This document shows, piece by piece, positions 25,017-37,694 of a stretch of 64,000 bases of DNA. The notes under the pieces were generated by a model. That model worked only from the letters and a program-made list of their open reading frames with translations. It ran no database searches and had not been told where the DNA came from. Each line of letters begins with the position of its first letter. The stretch's first letter is position 1. The position numbers and the translations under genes were made by a program. The stretch comes from Chitinophaga vietnamensis (GTDB lineage: Bacteria; Bacteroidota; Bacteroidia; Chitinophagales; Chitinophagaceae): NCBI RefSeq assembly GCF_902167635.1, contig NZ_CABHMS010000006.1:62001-126000 (forward strand). Reading direction: 5' to 3'.

Positions 25017-27446
25017 TCAGTCGTCCTCCTCTTCCTTGGCCTGGAGCTTCACGAAAGCGCTTCTGCGAGGGGCGGGCATCACGGCATGTTCGCCATGGAC
25101 GGCCTTCCACACGATTTGGTTGAGTTCAAGATCGGGTACGCGATCTTCATGCGCAAGGTCGAAAGCAGCGGAACGGCGAGCGCTCTCATTCCAGGCGGTA
25201 TTGCGCTCGTTGATATCTATATTGGCCGGACGTGCAGCATAAGGCGTGAGATCGGGCGTAGCGGAGAACAACTCCCACATGGGCGTTGCAGCCGCATCGT
25301 ACTGGCTCATCGGCGGCAGGCCCAGGATCAGCTCCATGGTACGCAGCATGCCGGAGGTAGAATACATGTTATGATTAACCGATTTACGCTTGATATAAGG
25401 GCTGATCACATAAGCGGTAGAACGGTGCGCATCCACATGATCAGGGCCATTCTGCGCATCATCTTCGAGGATGAAGATAGCGCTCTCTTTCCAGATGCGG
25501 CTGTGCGACAGATACTCCACCAGGCGGCCAACGGCCAGGTCATTATCCGCAACAGCAGCGTAAGGAGAGTAAGCTCCTTTGCGCATACCGCTGGTATGGT
25601 CATTCCCCAAACGGATCGTATTAAAATGAGGCACTGCATCGGCTGCCAGCAAAGAATCAAAATCATGCTGCCAAACTCCCTGACGGTAGATGTCCTGTAT
25701 GTTCAGATCGAAATCAGGATAGCCTTTGCAGAAATTATTTTCCAGCGACTTCAGATTAGCTTTTGTTTTACCTGCAAACTCGCCATAGGTGCGGTATGAC
25801 ACGCCCGCACGCTGACAATAGTCCCAGATAAATCCTTTCTTGGGATAAGCCACCTTGCGGCTGCCTTCATAATCATAGGTACCGCCACGGCCACCATAGC
25901 TGGTGGGCCAAGTCTTCTCCACATAGTCGGTGGCGTATGCTGCCATGCTCCAGTTATGGCCATCAGCGCTTACTTCGGCATCTACATAGAAATTATCTAA
26001 CAATACATAATCACGTGCCAGCTGGTGCAAATTGGGCGTAACGCGATCCGGGAAAATACACAGGGAGCTATCGCCATTACCTTCTTTGATATCGCCCAGC
26101 ACCTGGTCGTAGGTACGGTTTTCTTTGATGATATAGAATACATATTTGATCGGAGATGATTGACCAGCAGCACGCGGGATGGGATTGCCTTCCTCTCCTG
26201 CCGCCTGTTTTTCCTTCTCCTTGGTATAAGGCGTATTTTCATATACCAGCCTGGAATACTTGCCCAGCAAGGCTTCGCCGGGTTCTTTGAAGATAGACAA
26301 GGTGCCTTTGAACAGGCCGGCGATATATTGTACCGGTTTATCTTTACGGGTATTGGCCTCGTGCGATCCGCTGGCATCCTTGCGGCTAACCGGGTTAGGT
26401 CCTTCAGGATTGGCCATGGAAGTAAAGCCTTTGCCATTGGCTACAAACACTTTCTTACCTATTACACGCACACAAGTGGGATACCATCCTACCGGTATAA
26501 AGCCCTCTGAGCGGCTCTTGCCGGGTGTTTTCACATCAAATACTGCCAGGCAGTTATTATCTGCATTGGCGATATATAATCTCTCGTTGTTGGCAGATAA
26601 AGCAAGACCATTGGTAGTAGAGCCTGCGGGCGCATCAGGATACAGCGCGGTTTGCAGCGTTTCGATCACCTGCTGTTTAGCTGTATTGATGATGGATACG
26701 GAGTTCTCATTCGCATTGGCCACATAGAGATATTTGCCGTTCTTCGACAAGATCATTTCATTAGGATGACTACCTACATTGATCTTACCTACAATATTAT
26801 CTCCCGCAATATCATACACCGCTACGGCATCGCCACCCCATAATGAAATATACAGGCGGCTGTTATCTTTTGCCAGCAGGCAGGTGTAGGCTTCTGCCTC
26901 CAGCGGGATACGTTTGATGATACTATTATTGCTCAGGTCTATTACATACAGGCTGTTATTCTCTTTCGTAACTACGTATAGGCGGTTACGTGAGTAATCG
27001 ATCGCCATACCGGTAGGGCATATTTTTTCTTTGGGCCATCCCAATCCGAGACGGATACTATCTTTCAATAGCAGTTTCCGGTCGCTGATATCGTAGCGCC
27101 AGATCACGTTATCGTTGGCGCCGGAAGCGTAGAGGCTTTTTTCGTCTTTGCTGAAAGCGAGTCCCAGCCAGGCTTTGGGAATATTCACTTCATCCAGTAT
27201 GGATTCTTTAGAGGCATCCAGCAGTTGAATGGTGTGTTTACTTTGACCATTATTGGTAACGGCCAGCAATTTCTCCGATGGAGACACCGCTACGTTCAGC
27301 GGCAGATCGCCCAATTGCAGGGAATGGCCCACCGGCGTAAGAGACCAACCATTAGGTAACAGGATGCGCTTGGCAACTGTGTCTGTAGTTTGTGCATGTA
27401 CCTGCAAACAGGCGACCATAGCCAAACCGAAAAAAAAATTTTTCAT
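25017..27446 (-). CDS. YncE-like beta-propeller fused to phosphoesterase (AcpA/PLC-type)
   Basis: About 809 residues from the ATG at 27446 (MKNFFFGLAMVACLQVHAQ), which gives a better signal peptide than the ATG four codons upstream. Residues ~40-330 form YVTN-type propeller blades ('LAVTNNGQSKHTIQLLDAS', 'KYLYVANANENSVSIINT', 'RLYIANADNNCLAVFDV'). Residues ~420-750 form a phosphoesterase domain with 'VFYIIKENRTYDQVLGD', 'DNFYVDAEVSADGHNWSMA' and 'IFILEDDAQNGPDHVDAHRS'. It is probably a periplasmic phosphatase or phospholipase of the alkaline-phosphatase superfamily. The substrate is unknown. A 72-nt palindrome lies upstream. Confidence 0.9.
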   Translation of the reverse strand: MKNFFFGLAMVACLQVHAQTTDTVAKRILLPNGWSLTPVGHSLQLGDLPLNVAVSPSEKLLAVTNNGQSKHTIQLLDASKESILDEVNIPKAWLGLAFSKDEKSLYASGANDNVIWRYDISDRKLLLKDSIRLGLGWPKEKICPTGMAIDYSRNRLYVVTKENNSLYVIDLSNNSIIKRIPLEAEAYTCLLAKDNSRLYISLWGGDAVAVYDIAGDNIVGKINVGSHPNEMILSKNGKYLYVANANENSVSIINTAKQQVIETLQTALYPDAPAGSTTNGLALSANNERLYIANADNNCLAVFDVKTPGKSRSEGFIPVGWYPTCVRVIGKKVFVANGKGFTSMANPEGPNPVSRKDASGSHEANTRKDKPVQYIAGLFKGTLSIFKEPGEALLGKYSRLVYENTPYTKEKEKQAAGEEGNPIPRAAGQSSPIKYVFYIIKENRTYDQVLGDIKEGNGDSSLCIFPDRVTPNLHQLARDYVLLDNFYVDAEVSADGHNWSMAAYATDYVEKTWPTSYGGRGGTYDYEGSRKVAYPKKGFIWDYCQRAGVSYRTYGEFAGKTKANLKSLENNFCKGYPDFDLNIQDIYRQGVWQHDFDSLLAADAVPHFNTIRLGNDHTSGMRKGAYSPYAAVADNDLAVGRLVEYLSHSRIWKESAIFILEDDAQNGPDHVDAHRSTAYVISPYIKRKSVNHNMYSTSGMLRTMELILGLPPMSQYDAAATPMWELFSATPDLTPYAARPANIDINERNTAWNESARRSAAFDLAHEDRVPDLELNQIVWKAVHGEHAVMPAPRRSAFVKLQAKEEEDD

Positions 27447-27527
27447 AAGAAACACCAATGATGAAGCGGTAAAAGTAAAAAGCCTGCGGCAGCGAGCACA
27501 GGTTGTTCATGAATAGTAATAGTAATT

Positions 27528-27599
27528 TAATATCAAAAACTGAATAAAGCAAGAAAGCCCCTTTTGGGGCTTTCTTGCTTTATTCAGTTTTTGATATTA
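27528..27599. repeat. 72-nt perfect palindrome (34-bp arms, 4-nt loop)
   Basis: The left arm 27528-27561 (TAATATCAAAAACTGAATAA... ending AAGCCCC) and right arm 27566-27599 (GGGGCTTTCTTG... ending GATATTA) are exact reverse complements around TTTT. It begins 5 nt after the icmF stop. It can act as a very strong terminator and is much longer than needed for that. Confidence 0.95.
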
Positions 27600-27603
27600 C
27601 AGA

Positions 27604-30600
27604 TTACATGTTCCTTCTGTATTGTCCGCCTACTTCGTATAAAGCGTGGGTAATTTGTCCGAGGGAGCAATGTTTCACGGTGTCCATCAGTTCTGCAAAG
27701 AGGTTGCCGTTGTTCACAGCTACTTGTTGCAGCTGCTTCAGGGCGGCATTGCTCTTGTTCAGGTGACGCTCGTGGAAGGCTTGCAGCGTCTTGATCTGGA
27801 ACTCTTTCTCTTCGGTGGTAGAGCGGATCACTTCTGCGGGGATGACGGTGGGAGAACCATTTTTGTTCAGGAAAGTGTTCACTCCTACGATCGGGAACTC
27901 GCCGGTATGTTTGAGCGATTCATAGTAAAGGCTTTCCTCTTGTATCTTGTTGCGTTGGTACATTCTTTCCATCGCGCCCAATACGCCGCCTCTTTCAGTG
28001 ATGCGGTTAAACTCCGCCAGTACGGCCTCTTCCACGAGGTCGGTGAGTTCTTCGATGAAGAAGGAGCCTTGCACCGGGTTTTCGTTTTTAGCGGTGCCCA
28101 GTTCGCGGTTGATGATCAGCTGTATGGCCATGGCCCTGCGCACGCTTTCTTCGGTTGGCGTGGTAATGGCTTCATCGTAAGCGTTGGTGTGCAGCGAATT
28201 ACAGTTATCATAGATCGCGTACAGCGCCTGCAAGGTGGTACGGATATCGTTGAAGTCGATCTCCTGTGCGTGCAGGCTGCGGCCGCTGGTCTGGATATGG
28301 TATTTCAGTTTCTGCGAACGGTCGTTGCCCTTGTATTTATATTTGATGGCTTTGGCCCAGATGCGGCGAGCTACACGCCCTATCACTGCGTATTCCGGGT
28401 CCATGCCATTGCTGAAGAAGAAAGAGAGGTTCGGGGCGAAATCATCGATATGCATACCGCGGCTCAGGTAATACTCTACGTAGGTGAAACCGTTGGCCAG
28501 GGTGAACGCCAGCTGCGTGATGGGATTGGCGCCGGCTTCCGCGATATGATAACCGGAGATGCTCACCGAATAGAAGTTCCGCACTTTCTGTTTGATGAAA
28601 TAATCCTGTACGTCGCCCATCAGTTTCAAAGCAAATTCCGTGGAGAAGATGCAGGTATTCTGCGCCTGGTCTTCTTTGAGGATATCTGCCTGTACGGTGC
28701 CGCGCACCGTGCTGAGCGCATGGGCTTTGATCTTTTCATACACTTCTTTGTCCAGCACTTCTTCTCCGGAGATGCCCAGCAGCTGCAGCCCCAGGCCATC
28801 ATTGCCCGCAGGCAGGTCGCCATTATAATGTGGCAACGGATGATCTTTGAATTTCTCTTTGATGATAGCGCTTACTTTATCTGTAAGGCCGTTCGCTTTG
28901 ATATATTGCTCGCATTGCTGATCGATGGCGGCATTCATGAAAAAGGCCAGCAGTATGGGCGCCGGGCCATTGATGGTCATGGATACCGATGTTTTCGGAT
29001 CGCAGAGGTCGAAGCCGCTGTATAGTTTCTTGGCATCATCCACGGTGGCGATGCTCACGCCGGAGTTACCGATCTTGCCATAGATATCCGGACGAACGGC
29101 GGGGTCTTCACCATATAGGGTAACGCTGTCGAAGGCGGTGGACAAGCGTTTCGCCGGTTGGTCGAGCGATACATAGTGGAAACGTTTGTTCGTTCTTTCG
29201 GGGCCGCCTTCGCCGGCAAACATGCGGGTAGGGTCTTCTCCTTCGCGCTTGAGCGGGAAAACGCCCGCTGCATAAGGAAATTCGCCGGGCAGGTTTTCAG
29301 TAAGCTGCCAACGGAGGATATCGCCCCAATCTTTGTACTTGGGCAGGCTCACCTTCGGAATGCGGCTGTGGCTGAGGCTTTCGGAGAACAAAGGTAATTT
29401 GATCACTTTGTCGCGTACCTGGAACTCGTAGAAATCGGCTTCATATTTTTTCACCAGCGCCGGCCAGCTGTCGATGAGCTGCTTGCATTCCGGGTGCAGC
29501 GCTTTCTCGGTATGTGCTTTGATATCCGCCAGGGTAGCGGTTTTGGAAGGATCGAACGCTATCACGCCCTGCACCTGGTACAATTGAGTAGCCAGTTTGC
29601 ATTGTTCATCTACCCATTTACTGTAATCGTCAATGGCTTCAGATATTTCGGCGAGATAACGCACGCGCGCCGGCGGAATGATCTGCGATTTAGTGGTAGT
29701 AGATTTCAGGCTTTCATGTTGCAGCGGCCCGAAACTGACGCCATCTTTCTCTTCTACCTTCTCCATCACTCGCTCAAACAAGAGGTTAATGCCTGCATCA
29801 TTGAACTGTGAAGCGATGGTGCCAACCACCGGCAGCTCGTCTTCTTTGGCGTTCCAGAGGTTGTGGTTGCGTTTATATTGCTTGCGCACATCGTGCAGGG
29901 CATCGAGGGCGCCGGCTTTATCAAATTTGTTGATGGCAATTACATCGGCATAGTCGAGCATGTTGATCTTCTCCAGCTGTGATGCAGCGCCATATTCAGG
30001 GGTCATCACATACAGCGATACATCGCAGTAATCGGTGATGGCAGTATCGCTCTGGCCGATACCGGATGTTTCGAGGATGATAAAATCGAAGGCGGCCAGT
30101 TTGCAGATATCGATCGCTTCCTGGATATGTTCGCTGATGGCTTTATCGCTTTCGCGGGTGGCGAGCGAACGCATGTACGCCCTGGGATGATGAATGGAGT
30201 TCATGCGGATACGATCGCCCAGCAAGGCGCCGCCTGTCTTCTTTTTGGAAGGGTCCACAGAGATCACGGCCACGGTTTTATCGGTGAAATGGCTGAGATA
30301 ACGGCGCACCAGTTCATCGGTTACGCTGCTCTTACCTGCACCGCCGGTGCCGGTGATGCCCAATACCGGCGCCGTTACGGGGCCATTGGTAGGAGTGATG
30401 TGCGCGCCTGCTTCTGCATCTACTGTCACGGCTTTGCTGGCTTTCACGCTTTTGAGCATGGCCACGGGCAGGTCGTTTTCTGCAAGGCTGATCGCCCTGG
30501 CGATCACTTTCGGATTCCTGTCTTTTTTAAGTTGTGGAATATCTTCTTCTGAAGCGCCCGCCGGAAGCGGCTTCACGGCGATATCGCATTGCCGGATGAG

Positions 30601-31002
30601 GTCTTCGATCATGCCTTCGAGGCCCATCTGGCGGCCGTCGTCAGGCGAATAGAGCCTTGCGATGCCATAGGCATGCAGCTCTGCTATCTCTGCCGGCAGG
30701 ATGGTGCCGCCACCGCCGCCGAATATCTTGATATGACCGCAGCCTTTTTCTTTCAGCAGGTCATACATGTATTTGAAAAACTCCACGTGTCCGCCCTGGT
30801 AAGAGGTAACGGCAATACCTTGCGCATCTTCCTGGATGGCGCAGTCCACAATCTCTGCCGCTGAACGGTTATGCCCGAGATGTATCACTTCAGCTCCCTT
30901 TGCCTGCATGATACGCCGCATGATATTGATGGCGGCATCGTGCCCATCGAATAACGCCGCTGCTGTTACGATACGAACCTTGTTTTGTGGTGTATAAGAC
31001 AT
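27604..31002 (-). CDS. icmF: Fused isobutyryl-CoA mutase IcmF
   Basis: About 1132 residues. In order: a B12-binding domain with '[17 protein letters not shown]' (DxH motif), a MeaB-type G-protein chaperone domain with Walker A '[17 protein letters not shown]', and a mutase TIM barrel with '[20 protein letters not shown]' and '[20 protein letters not shown]'. The Phe of RMFAGEGG replaces the Tyr of methylmalonyl-CoA mutase and marks the IcmF type, which interconverts isobutyryl- and n-butyryl-CoA. The fused chaperone maintains the cofactor. An ATG at 31032 exists, but a TAACTTGC promoter-like element at 31037-31044 favours the start at 31002 (MSYTPQNK). The gene stands alone. Confidence 0.95.
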   Translation of the reverse strand: MSYTPQNKVRIVTAAALFDGHDAAINIMRRIMQAKGAEVIHLGHNRSAAEIVDCAIQEDAQGIAVTSYQGGHVEFFKYMYDLLKEKGCGHIKIFGGGGGTILPAEIAELHAYGIARLYSPDDGRQMGLEGMIEDLIRQCDIAVKPLPAGASEEDIPQLKKDRNPKVIARAISLAENDLPVAMLKSVKASKAVTVDAEAGAHITPTNGPVTAPVLGITGTGGAGKSSVTDELVRRYLSHFTDKTVAVISVDPSKKKTGGALLGDRIRMNSIHHPRAYMRSLATRESDKAISEHIQEAIDICKLAAFDFIILETSGIGQSDTAITDYCDVSLYVMTPEYGAASQLEKINMLDYADVIAINKFDKAGALDALHDVRKQYKRNHNLWNAKEDELPVVGTIASQFNDAGINLLFERVMEKVEEKDGVSFGPLQHESLKSTTTKSQIIPPARVRYLAEISEAIDDYSKWVDEQCKLATQLYQVQGVIAFDPSKTATLADIKAHTEKALHPECKQLIDSWPALVKKYEADFYEFQVRDKVIKLPLFSESLSHSRIPKVSLPKYKDWGDILRWQLTENLPGEFPYAAGVFPLKREGEDPTRMFAGEGGPERTNKRFHYVSLDQPAKRLSTAFDSVTLYGEDPAVRPDIYGKIGNSGVSIATVDDAKKLYSGFDLCDPKTSVSMTINGPAPILLAFFMNAAIDQQCEQYIKANGLTDKVSAIIKEKFKDHPLPHYNGDLPAGNDGLGLQLLGISGEEVLDKEVYEKIKAHALSTVRGTVQADILKEDQAQNTCIFSTEFALKLMGDVQDYFIKQKVRNFYSVSISGYHIAEAGANPITQLAFTLANGFTYVEYYLSRGMHIDDFAPNLSFFFSNGMDPEYAVIGRVARRIWAKAIKYKYKGNDRSQKLKYHIQTSGRSLHAQEIDFNDIRTTLQALYAIYDNCNSLHTNAYDEAITTPTEESVRRAMAIQLIINRELGTAKNENPVQGSFFIEELTDLVEEAVLAEFNRITERGGVLGAMERMYQRNKIQEESLYYESLKHTGEFPIVGVNTFLNKNGSPTVIPAEVIRSTTEEKEFQIKTLQAFHERHLNKSNAALKQLQQVAVNNGNLFAELMDTVKHCSLGQITHALYEVGGQYRRNM

Positions 31003-31032
31003 ATAATAACTTTTGTTCGAGGTTTTTCCCAA

Positions 31033-31602
31033 ACATGCAAGTTACGGAAAAACCGGCTGAACTGCCGTAACAGCAAGGGTTTAAAGAGATTTAGAATAGA
31101 TTGAACAAGGACGGATTTACGTTGCAAAATTTTTAACTGATCATTCAAGGACTTAGTAATTCCCTAAAACAACTTTCCCTTGTGCATAGCTGCACAAGGG
31201 AAAGTAAAATGCAAGACAACTGGCAGAAATACCCGGCAGTCTCTTTGTTTCATAACGTGGAATTAGAAAATCAATTATTGAAAACTTTAAATCGTCTGAA
31301 TTAGTATACTTGATAAAAGGAAGTAAGCTCTACATACTTTGAAACGGCACAACAAATTTCGTCTCTGACTCGTGATTTTTTTATCAAATAAGATATGTTC
31401 CTAGGATGTGTATATCTTACACAATCTTAATTAAATTTTTGTTAAAAACAAACTTTTTTTTCGCTTTTCACAAAATTTAATCCGATATGAACACGCGTGA
31501 AGGCATAAAGCCCTCTAAACCTTGCCAGCAAAGTCTTTGAAAGGAGAAAGATATTAACGGGAAACGTGGGAGAAATTACATTTACAGGCAAAAAAATATT
31601 AT
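31033..31602. other. Long intergenic region between icmF and Nudix regulator gene
   Basis: 570 nt, both flanking genes on the minus strand. The right part is AT-rich. At 31037-31044 the minus strand reads TAACTTGC, a fair -7 element for icmF. A perfect 15-bp hairpin lies at 31172-31205. A 17-codon plus-strand frame from 31487 (MNTREGIKPS) is too short to support. I do not recognise a cobalamin riboswitch or other structured RNA here. Confidence 0.5.
31172..31205. terminator. 15-bp perfect inverted repeat upstream of icmF
   Basis: ACTTTCCCTTGTGCA pairs with TGCACAAGGGAAAGT around TAGC. Neither side has a clean T run, so it may be an operator or mRNA structure rather than a simple terminator. 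It sits about 170 nt upstream of the icmF start. Confidence 0.5.
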
Positions 31603-32325
31603 CTAGAAGCCAATGCCCAGATAACGCTTTTTACGCTGCTCGTACTTGTCGAAATTGAACTTGTACAGCCTGGCCGGACGGTGAGGTACGTCCTCCTCTT
31701 CTTCATTCAGGTCCATCAACAGATCCATTGAGAGGAACTTCTTGCGGAAATTGCGGCGATCCAGCGCTACATCCAGGATAGCCTCATACAGGTTTTGCAG
31801 TTCGCGCAGTGAAAATTTCTTCGGCAACAGATTGAAGCCTACAGGCTGTACCATCACCTGCTGCTTCAGGCGCTCATGGCAGGTATCCAGTATCTGCTTG
31901 TGGTCAAATGCCATCTGGTGCAGCTCTTTCACAGGATGCCAGTGCAACTCGTTGTTGTGCATCTTCAGCTCTACATGCGCGATATTCACAAGGGAATAAT
32001 AAGCCACCGTGATCACACGCCCCGCAGGGTGACGGTTGATAGCACCGAAAGTTTGCACCTGCTCCATATACACGTTATCCAGTCCTGTACGGGCTTTCAG
32101 CACCCGGTAAGCAGCCTCGTCCAGCTCTTCATCCGGCCGGACGATATCGCCGAGCAAAGACCATTTGCCTTTATATTCCTTCAGATCGGATTCAATCAAC
32201 AATACCTTGAGTTCATCGTTATTAAAACCGAAGATCACACAGTCGACCGAAATGGCGACCTTGAAATAATCCTTTATTTCAATAAGATGCGTATTGATGT
32301 TCTTGGTGGACATTGGAGACATCAT
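31603..32325 (-). CDS. NrtR-type transcriptional regulator with degenerate Nudix domain
   Basis: 240 residues. The N-terminal Nudix-like domain (~20-150) has the box 'LLGDIVRPDEELDEAAYRVL' continuing KARTGL. The catalytic REUxEExGU core reads RVLKARTGL, so the metal-binding glutamates are lost and hydrolysis is unlikely. The C-terminal winged helix has 'KFSLRELQNLYEAILDVALD' and 'RRNFRKKFLSMDLL', as in NrtR-family repressors. In Bacteroidota such proteins sense sugar or nucleotide-sugar ligands to control carbohydrate genes. The target is unknown. It diverges from ligA, whose gene starts 163 nt away. Confidence 0.88.
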   Translation of the reverse strand: MMSPMSTKNINTHLIEIKDYFKVAISVDCVIFGFNNDELKVLLIESDLKEYKGKWSLLGDIVRPDEELDEAAYRVLKARTGLDNVYMEQVQTFGAINRHPAGRVITVAYYSLVNIAHVELKMHNNELHWHPVKELHQMAFDHKQILDTCHERLKQQVMVQPVGFNLLPKKFSLRELQNLYEAILDVALDRRNFRKKFLSMDLLMDLNEEEEDVPHRPARLYKFNFDKYEQRKKRYLGIGF

Positions 32326-32413
32326 ATGATAGAAGACGTGGAATTACAATAAAAAGGTTCTGCTTTTTTCAAATGAAAGAAAAAATTACCACATTTCAGC
32401 AATTTTTGTATGA

Positions 32414-35039
<2,626 letters not shown>

Positions 35040-35045
35040 AAGCGG

Positions 35046-35085
35046 ATAAGCCCTTGAAGCGCTTTGAGCGCTTCAAAGGCTTTAT
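35046..35085. repeat. GCGCTT hairpin repeat, copy 2 (convergent terminator)
   Basis: ATAAGCCCTTGAAGCGC, loop TTTGA, GCGCTTCAAAGGCTTTAT; one imperfection in the stem. It lies between the convergent stops of tadA and the SPFH gene and could terminate both. Confidence 0.85.
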
Positions 35086-35087
35086 CC

Positions 35088-36020
35088 TTATTTGGCGTTC
35101 CGGGCATCCGTTAGTTTGTTCATGCCCATCATCTGCTTCATGGTGTGTTCCATTCCTTCGGCGGAGCCATCGAGGAAGATGACATTGCCTTTTGAGTTTT
35201 CAGCAAAGTGTTTGATGGCTTCTGTCCACATGGAGAAGAGGATCACAGAGGTATCGAGATTGGCTTGCTGCATCTCTTTGGCGGCCATGGTCATACCTTT
35301 AGCTACTTCTTCGCGGAAGAGGGCCACGCCCATACCACGCAGCTGCGCTGCCTGGCGTTCGGCCTCTGCAGCGATTTTGATGGCGTTACCATCTGCTTCT
35401 GCCGCTTTTGTTTTAGTGATGAGCAGTGCCTGTCCTTCGTTCTCTGCGGCGGCTTTGAGGTTGTTGGAAGCCACTACCTGCGCCATGGATTTCATGATGG
35501 CTTCATCAAAAGTGATGTCGTTCATCTGCAGGTCGAGCAGGTGAAAGCCCCACTCCTCCAGTGTTTTATCAATCTGTTCTTTTACGTGCTCGGTAATATC
35601 CCTGCGGAGTCCCAGTACTTCCGATTGTCTTTTCATGGCCACAAAACCGCGGATGGAGCCTTCGATGGTGCGCACCAGCGCCTGCATAAAACTTCTTTCA
35701 TCCATGAATTTGAAGGCAACATTCTTGATCGTTTCTTCTTCCTGGTTCCATACGGCGTATAATAACATGGCCTTGAAATATACATTGGCCTGATCCACGG
35801 TGATGGCCTGGAATTCAAGTTCTACAGACCTGTTCTGTATGGAGATTCTTTTGAAGACCTTTTCGATCACGGGAATTTTGAAGTTAAGGCCAGGGAACAG
35901 CACGCGATTATACTTTCCAAAGATGGTGGTAACGGCGATTGTTCCTTGTTGTACCGTTACGAACGAGGATAACACCACGATGGCGGCGATGGCCAGTAAA
36001 GCTACATAGACGATATTCAT
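35088..36020 (-). CDS. SPFH/Band 7 (stomatin/prohibitin-like) membrane protein
   Basis: 310 residues. One N-terminal membrane segment ('IVYVALLAIAAIVVLSSFV') is followed by the SPFH domain: 'VQQGTIAVTTIFGKYNRVLF', 'PGLNFKIPVIEKVFKRISIQ', 'NRSVELEFQAITVDQANVYF' and 'GSIRGFVAMKRQSEVLGLRR'. The C-terminal part is an Ala/Glu-rich coiled coil ('AAEADGNAIKIAAEAERQAA'). Such proteins form ring scaffolds in membrane microdomains and often assist membrane proteases. No NfeD partner gene is adjacent. The length and domain order are normal for QmcA/stomatin-like members. Confidence 0.92.
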   Translation of the reverse strand: MNIVYVALLAIAAIVVLSSFVTVQQGTIAVTTIFGKYNRVLFPGLNFKIPVIEKVFKRISIQNRSVELEFQAITVDQANVYFKAMLLYAVWNQEEETIKNVAFKFMDERSFMQALVRTIEGSIRGFVAMKRQSEVLGLRRDITEHVKEQIDKTLEEWGFHLLDLQMNDITFDEAIMKSMAQVVASNNLKAAAENEGQALLITKTKAAEADGNAIKIAAEAERQAAQLRGMGVALFREEVAKGMTMAAKEMQQANLDTSVILFSMWTEAIKHFAENSKGNVIFLDGSAEGMEHTMKQMMGMNKLTDARNAK

Positions 36021-36200
36021 ATCTAATTATTTAGGCAGGGTTTGATCTCATAAATATAAGGAAATAATGCACATGGGGTAATGGCCGCCGGCCGGGCCTT
36101 TGCGCTAGTTGTAGTTTGAGGGTGCTGTTTGTGTGAAGACAAACAATGGACGAAAAGCTGAGCTTAAAAAGACAACGAATGAATAATAAAAAAAGCTTAA

Positions 36201-36410
36201 TCAGATCCTTTGTTTTCTTCTGAAAAATATAAAAACATCATCCAGTTCAATCTGTTTCAATTGATATGCAAGCCGTGTTCTCAGGTCCTCTGTTTCGTCC
36301 TTGATCTTCCTGTACTGAGTTTTCAGGCTTTCATAGCGCGCCACAATTTCTTCAGCAGTGGCAGTCTGGTCCAGTTGCAAAATATAAAATGCTCGTTCCT
36401 CGGTTATCAT
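36201..36410 (-). CDS. Small J-domain-like protein lacking the HPD motif
   Basis: 69 residues from the ATG at 36410 (MITEERAFYILQLDQTATA). A TTG at 36434 would add eight residues. 'FYILQLDQTATAEEIVARYESLKTQYRKI' resembles helices I-II of a DnaJ domain, but the HPD tripeptide that activates Hsp70 is absent. The C-terminal part ('RTRLAYQLKQIELDDVFIFF') is helical. It may be a structural J-like fragment or an unrelated helical protein. There is no signal peptide. It stands alone between the SPFH gene and the PAS-LuxR gene. Confidence 0.55.
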   Translation of the reverse strand: MITEERAFYILQLDQTATAEEIVARYESLKTQYRKIKDETEDLRTRLAYQLKQIELDDVFIFFRRKQRI

Positions 36411-36703
36411 AGTGATAGGGGGTGTTTCAGCCAATAATCATGTCAGGTGTTTAAAAAACATGCGTCATAATGATTCACTAAATTAGTGGAGATTCAAAAG
36501 CGAGCAAATACCCAAGCTTGGGTATTTTTTGGGAATTTTTAGCAAAATTTAGCAACATAACCCCCTGCTTTTGAATACGCTACCAGCTGGTTCTCAAAAA
36601 AATATGGTACAAATTAAATTTTTTTTGCAGATATGCAAGCAAAAAAGAGGATGGATTGGTTGATAAGATTATCTTATAATCTGATGTTATTTTAACATAC
36701 GAT

Positions 36704-37408
36704 TTATTGAAATCCGATCTTGCGGGCGATGGCCACTAACTCGGAGGTATTACGGACTTTCAGTTTCAGGCGGATATTTTTGCGGTGTGTTTCGACAGTA
36801 TACCGGCTCAGGTTAAGGGAGCCGGCGATCTCTTTATTATTCATGCCTTGAACAGCGAGTGCCAGTACATCTTTTTCGCGTGCAGTGAGTTTGTTGAGCA
36901 GGTTCTCGTTCTGGCGGCGCAGTATTTCTACCAGGGCTTCGCTGAGCGCGGCATTGGTATCGATAGCGCCGGTGAGATCGAGGAAAGCGCAGATAATCTC
37001 CACCACCTGCCCATTTTCATCGCGGGTGAAGGGCACCTCCAGGCCCAGCAACCAACGGTATTCCGACTCGCCACGCTTCCTTATGCGCGCCACGCCGCCG
37101 AATTGCCGCTTGTTATTGTTGAAAGATTGCTGCGCCACCGTGGCCAGTTTGAAATCATCCGGGTGCATGATGTGCTTAAAGAACTCCATGCCCATCCCCT
37201 TCATTTCTTCCGGCGAATAACCCACTGTTTCTGCCAGTCCCTGGTTACACCAGGTGACCGTTTTCTTGCTGTTATCGTAGGTGTAGAGCATGGCAGGCAC
37301 ATGATGAAGGATGCTCTCCAACCATTGTACGCGTTGCTGTAGTTGCTCATTTTCTTTCTGGATGGTAGTGAGGGAATAATTTTGCCCTGTATCCGAGCCG
37401 TTCTGCAT
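36704..37408 (-). CDS. PAS-domain LuxR-type transcriptional regulator
   Basis: About 234 residues from the ATG at 37408 (MQNGSDTGQNYS). A further ATG 11 codons upstream is possible. An N-terminal coiled coil ('EQLQQRVQWLES') leads to a PAS domain (~res 30-150, 'LYTYDNSKKTVTWCNQGLAE', 'HIMHPDDFKLATVAQQSF'). The C-terminal LuxR/GerE helix-turn-helix reads 'LTAREKDVLALAVQGMNNKE' then 'IAGSLNLSRYTVETHRKNIR'. It probably senses a small ligand or redox signal in the cytoplasm. Downstream AT-rich palindromes at 36663-36677 and 36684-36698 may end its transcript. Confidence 0.9.
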   Translation of the reverse strand: MQNGSDTGQNYSLTTIQKENEQLQQRVQWLESILHHVPAMLYTYDNSKKTVTWCNQGLAETVGYSPEEMKGMGMEFFKHIMHPDDFKLATVAQQSFNNNKRQFGGVARIRKRGESEYRWLLGLEVPFTRDENGQVVEIICAFLDLTGAIDTNAALSEALVEILRRQNENLLNKLTAREKDVLALAVQGMNNKEIAGSLNLSRYTVETHRKNIRLKLKVRNTSELVAIARKIGFQ

Positions 37409-37639
37409 ACTAAACGTTTTAAACAAACAATAGGTAAACAACTGACAGGCATATACGAAAATGATGCCTGAAGTTACGTCCTGTTAAACCGAGTATATGT
37501 AAATATAAAATAAAATCCCATATGACCAAGCCCAACCATTGTGGGATTTTAGCAGCTAAGGCCTGGCGCATCCCTTTAAGGATAGCGATCTCTATAACCA
37601 GATAGATAAATGATAATTGATTTTTAAATGGATAGGCAG

Positions 37640-37647
37640 TAAATTTG
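37640..37647 (+). promoter_or_regulatory. Bacteroidota -7 element for sodB
   Basis: TAAATTTG matches TAnnTTTG and lies 47 nt before the sodB ATG. A TTG near 37618 may act as the -33 element. Confidence 0.5.
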
Positions 37648-37694
37648 GCGACTATCTCGAAATAATATTTTAAAACCCATAAAAAATCTGAGTT

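Noticed and set aside
27646-29025. 459-codon plus-strand open frame opposite icmF
   Set aside because: It mirrors the high-GC third positions of icmF, has no domain, and icmF itself is unmistakable.
31487-31540. 17-codon plus-strand frame (MNTREGIKPS...) in the icmF/Nudix gap
   Set aside because: No promoter or terminator with the right spacing and too short to judge.
31033-31602. Cobalamin riboswitch upstream of B12-dependent icmF
   Set aside because: I could not find the conserved B12-box or the expected set of stems; only one simple hairpin is present.
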